27,552 nt of DNA, taken from positions 1 through 27,552 of the forward strand of contig JAEDKA010000051.1 of the NCBI GenBank assembly GCA_016296065.1, read 5' to 3'. Shown here piece after piece: positions 23,000 through 27,552 of this stretch. Origin of the DNA: Kiritimatiellia bacterium (GTDB taxonomy: Bacteria; Verrucomicrobiota; Kiritimatiellia; RFP12; UBA1067). The position numbers and the translations under genes were made by a program. Each line of letters begins with the position of its first letter. Within the stretch, counting starts at the first letter, position 1. The notes under the pieces are model-generated. The model worked only from the letters and a program-made list of their open reading frames with translations, had not been told where the DNA came from and did no database searches.

Positions 23000-24349
23000 T
23001 TAGGACTTGGGCCAGAATTTGTCGCTGAGCTTGGAGGGAATGCCGACCTCGCCTTTCTCGAAGTTGTCGGCGAGGATCTTCCATCCGAGGTCGAGCGCGT
23101 CGATGAGGTCGATGTTCACGGAGAGGTCCATCATCTTCTCTTCGAACTCCGCGCCGTACTTGAGGAGCTTCTGGTCCCATGCGGACATCTTGAAGCCCAT
23201 GGACTGCTTTTCGACGGTCTCCTTGTACTGGGCGTAGAGCTTGATCATCGCGTCCATGAGGGTGCGGTGGTCTTCGCGGGTCTTGTTGATGTTGACCTTC
23301 TTGCCGTCGATTTCGACGAACTTGTCAACGCCCTTGTTGACCTGCTGCTTGAGACGGGAGAGCGAGCCGAACGGCTCGATGCGTCCGTTCCTCAGGTAGA
23401 ACTGCCCCTCGGTGATGTAGCCGGTGTTGTCCGGCACGGGGTGCGTCACGTCGTCGCCAGGCATCGTGGTGACTGCGAGGATCGTGATGGATCCCGCGCC
23501 GTCGAAGTCCACGGCCTTCTCGTAGCGCGCGGCGAGCTGCGAGTAGAGGTCACCCGGATAGCCGCGGTTGGAGGGGATCTGCTCCATCGTGATGGCGATC
23601 TCCTTCATGGCGTCCGCGAAAGAGGTCATGTCCGTGAGCAGCACCAGCACGTCCTTGCCCTGGAGCGCGAACTTCTCCGCGACCGCGAGCGAGACGTCCG
23701 GAACGAGCACGCATTCAACCGTCGGGTCGGCCGCTGTGTGGACGAACATGACGGTCTTTGCGAGGGCGCCGGACTTGTCGAGCGTGCTGCGGAACTTGAG
23801 GTACTCGTCGTACTTGAGTCCCATGCCGCCGATGACGATCACGTCGGAGTCCGCCTGGAGCGCGATGCGCGCGAGGAGCTCGTTGTAGGGCTCGCCTGCC
23901 TTCGCGAAGATCGGGAGCTTCTGGGAGATGACGAGCGAGTTGAACAGGTCGATCATCGGGATGTTCGTCTTGACCATCCTGTTCGGCATGATGCGCTTCG
24001 CCGGGTTGACGGAGGGCTGTCCGATCGGCGAGGGGTTCTCGGTGATCGCGGGGCCGCCGTCGCGCGGGACGCCCGAGCCCGTGAAGGCGCGTCCGAGCAG
24101 CGCCTCGGAGAAGGGCACCTTCATCGTCTCGCCGAGGAAGCGCACCTTCGCAGCGGTGTCGACGCCGCGCGCGCCTGCGAAGATCTGCAGCGTGACGTTC
24201 GGTCCGTCAAGCTTGATCACCTGCGCGAGGGAGGTTCCGGCGCGGGACTCGATTTCCGCGATCTCGTTGTACTTCACGCCTTCCGCGCGCAGGGTCGCGA
24301 CGGATCCCGACAGCGCGTCGATCTTGTGGTAGACTTTGTTGTTGAACAT
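23000..24349 (-). CDS. atpB: V/A-type ATP synthase subunit B (non-catalytic)
   Basis: This 449-residue regulatory subunit alternates with subunit A in the A3B3 head. Recognisable blocks are SEALLGRAFTGSG, NPSPIGQPSVNPAKR, IPMIDLFNSLVISQKLPIF and EQIPSNRGYPGDLYS. The P-loop position reads FAKAGEPYN instead of GxxGxGKT, as expected for the non-catalytic subunit, and the overall sequence is of the short Chlamydia/Bacteroidetes-like class. ATG 24349 is preceded on its strand by a G-free octamer repeat with no Shine-Dalgarno match. It is the last gene of the operon; the terminator follows at once, so subunits D, I and K are not encoded here. Confidence 0.95.
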   Translation of the reverse strand: MFNNKVYHKIDALSGSVATLRAEGVKYNEIAEIESRAGTSLAQVIKLDGPNVTLQIFAGARGVDTAAKVRFLGETMKVPFSEALLGRAFTGSGVPRDGGPAITENPSPIGQPSVNPAKRIMPNRMVKTNIPMIDLFNSLVISQKLPIFAKAGEPYNELLARIALQADSDVIVIGGMGLKYDEYLKFRSTLDKSGALAKTVMFVHTAADPTVECVLVPDVSLAVAEKFALQGKDVLVLLTDMTSFADAMKEIAITMEQIPSNRGYPGDLYSQLAARYEKAVDFDGAGSITILAVTTMPGDDVTHPVPDNTGYITEGQFYLRNGRIEPFGSLSRLKQQVNKGVDKFVEIDGKKVNINKTREDHRTLMDAMIKLYAQYKETVEKQSMGFKMSAWDQKLLKYGAEFEEKMMDLSVNIDLIDALDLGWKILADNFEKGEVGIPSKLSDKFWPKS

Positions 24350-24360
24350 GGCAGGAATAG

Positions 24361-24400
24361 TTGAAAGGTTGAAAGGTTTAAAAGTTGAAAGGTTGATGGC
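24361..24400 (-). repeat. Octamer tandem repeat between atpA and atpB
   Basis: Plus-strand units are TTGAAAGG, TTGAAAGG, TTTAAAAG, TTGAAAGG, TTGATGGC, in exact 8-nt register. On the coding strand the first four are free of G. The array fills the gap ahead of the atpB start, where a ribosome binding site is missing. Confidence 0.7.
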
Positions 24401-24402
24401 GG

Positions 24403-26172
24403 CTATTCCCCGTCCGTCGCCTCAGCGATCTTCCGTCCGAGTTCATCCTTGAGGGCCTTGAACTCGTCCGATTCGAACGGCTTGTCGTTCCAGTCGATGA
24501 ACGTCTGCTGCAGGCCGAGGAAGAACTTGCGCGTATCGTCCTTCTCCTTGAACTCGAAGTTCGAGGACAGCACCTTCTCGACCATGTCGAACATGACCTT
24601 TTGGCGGGCGACGGGCGTCGTGGCGTCCGACTCGGAGAAGGCGTTCTGCTGGAGGTAGACGGCGTCGAGGAACTCGGACTTCAGATACGTCGTGAAGTCC
24701 TCGAGGCTCGTTCCCTCCTCGCCGACGACCTTCATCATCTGTCCGATCTCGTTGCCCTTGCGAAGGATCGCGCGTGCCTTCTCGACCCTGTCCTGCTCGA
24801 TGACGGAGTTGTAGTGGCTCCAGGAGTCGAGCGGGTCGATCGCGGGATAGCGGCGCGCGTCGGAGCGGGCGCGGGAGAGTCCGTGGAAGCCGCCGACGAC
24901 CTTGAGCGTCGCCTGCGTCACGGGCTCGTCGAAGTTGCCGCCTGCGGGCGAGACGGTGCCGCCGATGGTGACGGATCCCGTCGCGCCGCTACGCAGCTTC
25001 ACGCGTCCTGCGCGCTCGTAGAAGGCCGCGATGCGGGACTCGAGGTATGCGGGGAACGCCTCTTCGCCCGGGATCTCCTCGAGTCGTCCGGAGAGCTCGC
25101 GCATTGCCTGCGCCCAGCGCGACGTGGAGTCGGCGAGAACGAGGACGTTGAGCCCCATCTGGCGGAAGTACTCCGCGAGCGTCACGGCCGTGTACACGGA
25201 CGCCTCACGCGAGGCGACGGGCATGGACGACGTGTTGCAGATGATGATCGTGCGCTTCATGAGCGACTGGCCCGTCTTGGGGTCGACGATCTCGGGGAAC
25301 TCCTTCAGCGTCTCCACGACCTCGCCTGCGCGCTCGCCGCATGCGGCGGAGATCACGACGTCGACCTTCGCGTAGCGCGCGGTCGTCTGCTGGAGAACCG
25401 TCTTGCCGGCGCCGAAGGGGCCGGGGATGCAGTAGGTTCCGCCGACTGCGACGGGGAAGAACGTGTCGATTGTGCGGACGGTCGTCTCGAGAGTCTCAGT
25501 CGGCTCGAGGCGCTCGGTGAAGCACTTGATCGGAACTTTCACCGGCCAGCGCTGCATCATCTGCACTGGGATTTCCTTTCCGGCCGCGTCAGAGAGAGTC
25601 GCGATCGTCTGCGTGACCGTGTAGTCGCCCGCAGGTGCGACGGTCTTGACGGTGTAGACGCCGCGGAGCGCGAAGGGGACCATGATCTTGTGTCCCGGCA
25701 TCGTCTTGTCGTCGAAGATTCCCTCCGTCACCCAGCCGAGGAAGTCGCCCGCCATCACGCGGTCGCCTGGCTTCGCGAGGGGATGGAAGTCCCACTTCTT
25801 GTCGCGCGGGAGGCCGGGGATGTACATGCCGCGCTGGAGGAAGAAGCCGGCGTCCTTCGAGATCTTTGAGGCTTCCGCCGCGAGGTCCGCGAGCGGATTC
25901 TGAAGTCCGTCGTACACCTGCGCGAGCATGCCCGGTCCGAGCTCCGCGGCGAGCAGCTCGCCCGAGAACTCGACGCGGTCGTCGACCATGAGGTCTGTCG
26001 TGGCGTCGAACACCTGCATGTCGCAGCGCGTGCCGCGGACGCGGACGATCTCCGCCATGAGCTTCTTGTCGCCGCAGATCGCGTAGCCGACCTCGTTCTG
26101 CGCGACTGCGCCGTCGAACGCGACGGTAATCATGTTTCCGTTTACGGCGACGATCTTTCCTGTGGTTGTCAT
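24403..26172 (-). CDS. atpA: V/A-type ATP synthase catalytic subunit A
   Basis: This 589-residue subunit hydrolyses or makes ATP. The P-loop is GPFGAGKT (251-258). The N-terminal barrel begins GKIVAVNGNMITVAF, the non-homologous region typical of V/A-type A subunits lies at about 110-185, and DSTSRWAQAMRELSGRLEEIPGEE and the SGATGSVTIGGTVSPAGG block are present. Full length. ATG 26172 directly abuts an octamer repeat and has no Shine-Dalgarno sequence. It lies between the DUF2764 gene and atpB, the order known from Chlamydia and Bacteroidetes operons. Whether the enzyme moves H+ or Na+ cannot be told without subunit K. Confidence 0.96.
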   Translation of the reverse strand: MTTTGKIVAVNGNMITVAFDGAVAQNEVGYAICGDKKLMAEIVRVRGTRCDMQVFDATTDLMVDDRVEFSGELLAAELGPGMLAQVYDGLQNPLADLAAEASKISKDAGFFLQRGMYIPGLPRDKKWDFHPLAKPGDRVMAGDFLGWVTEGIFDDKTMPGHKIMVPFALRGVYTVKTVAPAGDYTVTQTIATLSDAAGKEIPVQMMQRWPVKVPIKCFTERLEPTETLETTVRTIDTFFPVAVGGTYCIPGPFGAGKTVLQQTTARYAKVDVVISAACGERAGEVVETLKEFPEIVDPKTGQSLMKRTIIICNTSSMPVASREASVYTAVTLAEYFRQMGLNVLVLADSTSRWAQAMRELSGRLEEIPGEEAFPAYLESRIAAFYERAGRVKLRSGATGSVTIGGTVSPAGGNFDEPVTQATLKVVGGFHGLSRARSDARRYPAIDPLDSWSHYNSVIEQDRVEKARAILRKGNEIGQMMKVVGEEGTSLEDFTTYLKSEFLDAVYLQQNAFSESDATTPVARQKVMFDMVEKVLSSNFEFKEKDDTRKFFLGLQQTFIDWNDKPFESDEFKALKDELGRKIAEATDGE

Positions 26173-26173
26173 A

Positions 26174-26245
26174 AGAGGTTTGGAAGATTGGAGGTTTGGA
26201 AGTTTGGAAGATTGGAGGTTTGGAAGTTTGGAAGATTGGAGGTTT
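26174..26245 (-). repeat. Octamer tandem repeat with 24-nt higher-order unit before atpA
   Basis: Nine octamers in perfect register cycle through GGAGGTTT, GGAAGTTT and GGAAGATT (plus strand); the first unit is AGAGGTTT. The array starts 1 nt from the atpA ATG and includes the stop codon of the upstream gene (26244-26246). The coding strand is free of G throughout. Confidence 0.85.
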
Positions 26246-26711
26246 AGAATTCAACCTTTGTCTTGGAGGTCAGGGTGTCGAACGCGGCGTTGCCTTTCTC
26301 CTTCGAGATGGCGGAGCGCCTGAGTGCGATCTTGAGCCGCACCGCGTATGCGGCGAGCGCGCCAGGCCCGAGGGGCGATGCCGGCGGAACGAGCTCCTCC
26401 GCCGCGTCCCACCACACCTTGTCGAGCTGCTTCTGCCGCGCGGCGACGTCCTTTTCCTGGAAGCACGCGGTGACGCGGTTCTTCCAGTAGAGCGAGCAGC
26501 CTTCGGCGGGGCGGACGTACTTCGCGCCGCCGCGCGCCTCGGCCATGGCGTTGCGGAGCTGGGTCTCGATGTCGTCCCAGCCCTTGTCGCTGACGAGCTT
26601 CGCCACCTCGTCATCGCCTCCGCACTTTTCGGCGAACGCCTCCCACGCAATCGGGGCGGGCGCGTCGAACTGGAGGGCCGGGAGGCTCGCGACTATGTAG
26701 TCGACGCTCAT
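26244..26711 (-). CDS. DUF2764-type protein of the V-ATPase operon
   Basis: This 155-residue soluble protein starts DYIVASLPALQFD, the usual opening of DUF2764 proteins, which sit between the E and A genes of V-type ATPase operons in Chlamydiae and Bacteroidetes. Those operons lack a separate subunit C gene, so a C-like connector role is plausible but inferred. The family members I remember are clearly longer (above 250 residues), so this one is short. Its end (TSKTKVEF) is immediately followed by the octamer repeat. ATG 26711 overlaps the atpE stop (ATGA), indicating translational coupling. Confidence 0.75.
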   Translation of the reverse strand: MSVDYIVASLPALQFDAPAPIAWEAFAEKCGGDDEVAKLVSDKGWDDIETQLRNAMAEARGGAKYVRPAEGCSLYWKNRVTACFQEKDVAARQKQLDKVWWDAAEELVPPASPLGPGALAAYAVRLKIALRRSAISKEKGNAAFDTLTSKTKVEF

Positions 26712-27277
26712 TTCACAAGCTTCGCGAGTTCGGGACGGAGGCGCTTCGCGATTTCGGCCGCGATCGCGTCCTCTGTGAAGGTGTGCTCGACGCGTCCGCC
26801 GTCCGTCTTCACGGAGAATCCCGCGCCGATGTCCTCGTCTGTCACGACGGTGACGCTGCCCTGCGCCGCGAGCTGTGCCTTGAGCGCGGCGGCGAGCTTC
26901 GGGCTGACCGCGACCTCGACGGGTCCGACAAGTCCCTTGATTGCGTCCGCTACGAGCGCGGTGACCGTCTTCTCGTCCGACAGTGCCCTGTCGACGTCCT
27001 TTGCGAGCGCGTTCTCGAGAAGGGCGGAGACGGAAGCCTTCACCTTCAGCACGGTGTCGCGCGCTGCCTGGCCGATCGTCTCTTCGGCGCGCGCGGTGTA
27101 GTCTTCGGCCGCCTTTTTCGCGTCCGCCTTCGCGCGTTCGGCCTCTTCGGCCGCTGATTTGACGAGCGCGTCGGCTTTTGCCTTCGCCTCTGCCATGATG
27201 CGCGCGGCCTCGGCCTTTGCCTTTTCCACGCCATCCCTGTTGATCTTCTCAAGGAGACTCTGCAGATCTTCGGACAT
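26708..27277 (-). CDS. atpE: V/A-type ATP synthase subunit E (peripheral stalk)
   Basis: This 189-residue protein has the E-subunit form: an Ala/Lys/Glu-rich coiled coil (about 8-90), which builds the peripheral stalk with subunit G/H, and a globular C-terminus (about 95-189) that binds the A3B3 head, containing VTVVTDEDIGAGFSVK. ATG 27277 follows AAGAGGAA. It is the first gene of the operon, just downstream of a strong promoter. Confidence 0.88.
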   Translation of the reverse strand: MSEDLQSLLEKINRDGVEKAKAEAARIMAEAKAKADALVKSAAEEAERAKADAKKAAEDYTARAEETIGQAARDTVLKVKASVSALLENALAKDVDRALSDEKTVTALVADAIKGLVGPVEVAVSPKLAAALKAQLAAQGSVTVVTDEDIGAGFSVKTDGGRVEHTFTEDAIAAEIAKRLRPELAKLVK

Positions 27278-27306
27278 ATTCTATTCCTCTTAAAAAATTG
27301 CCTATA

Positions 27307-27336
27307 ATTATATCGTTTTTTGCGGTCATAAGTCAA
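27307..27336 (-). promoter_or_regulatory. Strong sigma70-type promoter of the V-ATPase operon
   Basis: On the minus strand TTGACT (27336-27331), an 18-nt spacer and TATAAT (27312-27307). This and the protease promoter are the two in the window with a good -35. Predicted start is about 27300, 23 nt before the ATG. Confidence 0.75.
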
Positions 27337-27388
27337 CCGCCAGGCGTCCAGCGCATTGAAATTGTGAATTGAAAAGTCAGATGCGCTA

Positions 27389-27429
27389 TTGCAACGCCAG
27401 ATGGACACATGTAGCATCTGGCGTTGCAA
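27389..27429. repeat. Perfect 15-bp inverted repeat upstream of the ATPase promoter
   Basis: TTGCAACGCCAGATG (27389-27403) and its exact complement (27415-27429) flank an 11-nt centre containing ACATGT. It may be a terminator of a gene beyond the window, an operator, or part of a dispersed repeat. Heptamer-like ATTGAAA, TTGTGAA, TTGAAAA lies at 27355-27375. Confidence 0.55.
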
Positions 27430-27552
27430 ACACAAGCTTCGCAAGACTCGATTTTACAGGGTTTTCTGGGCAACCCGGCTTTCGCGAGACTGTTCCCGGC
27501 CGAAAAGGCCGTTTTCGGGCAAAGCTCCGCCATGCGGACCCAGGCCCCTGCG
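27430..27552. other. Unassigned right end with small hairpins and an open frame
   Basis: CGGCC and GGCCG (27497-27511) form a short hairpin followed by TTTT, and GGGTT/AACCC (27459-27476) another. A plus-strand frame is open from 27413 to the edge and reads GFLGNPAFARLFPAEKAV, but has no good start. No gene is supported. Confidence 0.25.

Noticed and set aside
26174..26245. CRISPR-like array
   Set aside because: Units of 8 nt are contiguous, with no spacers and no cas genes.
25589..26254. Minus-strand frame starting in the octamer repeat (KPPIFQTS units)
   Set aside because: Out of frame with atpA; the repeated peptide is the repeat read in another frame and the remainder is an Arg-rich shadow.
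27333..27533. 66-codon minus-strand frame upstream of atpE
   Set aside because: Crosses the perfect inverted repeat and the ATPase promoter; cysteines are scattered with no motif, so it is probably not coding.

Overview
The window comes from a high-GC (mostly above 60 %), densely packed bacterial chromosome. Several traits point to an anaerobic member of the PVC group, most likely a gut-type Kiritimatiellota/Lentisphaerota relative: a V/A-type rather than F-type ATPase in the order E - DUF2764 - A - B, an Rnf ion pump, a GldA/GldF-GldG/DUF4340 exporter-like operon, and an SHD1-like domain on a protease. This placement is an inference from gene content; no rRNA or tRNA gene is present.

Layout. 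1-2400 is an accessory segment: an AT-rich secreted trypsin-like protease with a strong promoter, then a 5'-truncated reading frame, a four-helix-bundle (S23/IVS family) gene and a palindromic element. 2405-9269 (+) holds an orphan sensor histidine kinase, a YggS-type PLP protein, rnfC-rnfD and a DinG/XPD-like helicase. 9276-13013 (-) is an HrpA-type RNA helicase, tail-to-tail with dinG and divergent from the next block. 13116-18079 (+) has an SPFH/stomatin protein overlapping a ComF-type phosphoribosyltransferase, then carB. 18080-18668 is the longest gap and holds hairpins, a BIME-like repeat, a Pho-box-like direct repeat and a promoter. 18669-22922 (+) is the ABC exporter-like operon, closed by a 30-bp-stem bidirectional terminator. 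23000-27277 (-) is the V-type ATPase operon E - DUF2764 - A - B. 27278-27552 has its promoter and an inverted repeat.

Energy genes. Rnf (ferredoxin:NAD+ oxidoreductase) and a rotary ATPase together suit a fermentative anaerobe that couples redox to an ion gradient. Both gene sets are incomplete here: Rnf stops after D, and the ATPase stops after B at a terminator.

The most unusual signals are not genes. (1) Short-period tandem repeats (7, 8 or 10 nt) sit at operon junctions, some directly before start codons, and also inside both helicase genes. (2) Nearly all promoters share an extended -10 of the form TTTGG-TAtAAT, and two of them (hrpA, histidine kinase) lie so close to the start codon that the mRNAs should be leaderless. 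(3) A perfect palindrome sits between two divergent -10 boxes. (4) A Pho-box-like repeat lies ahead of the ABC operon.
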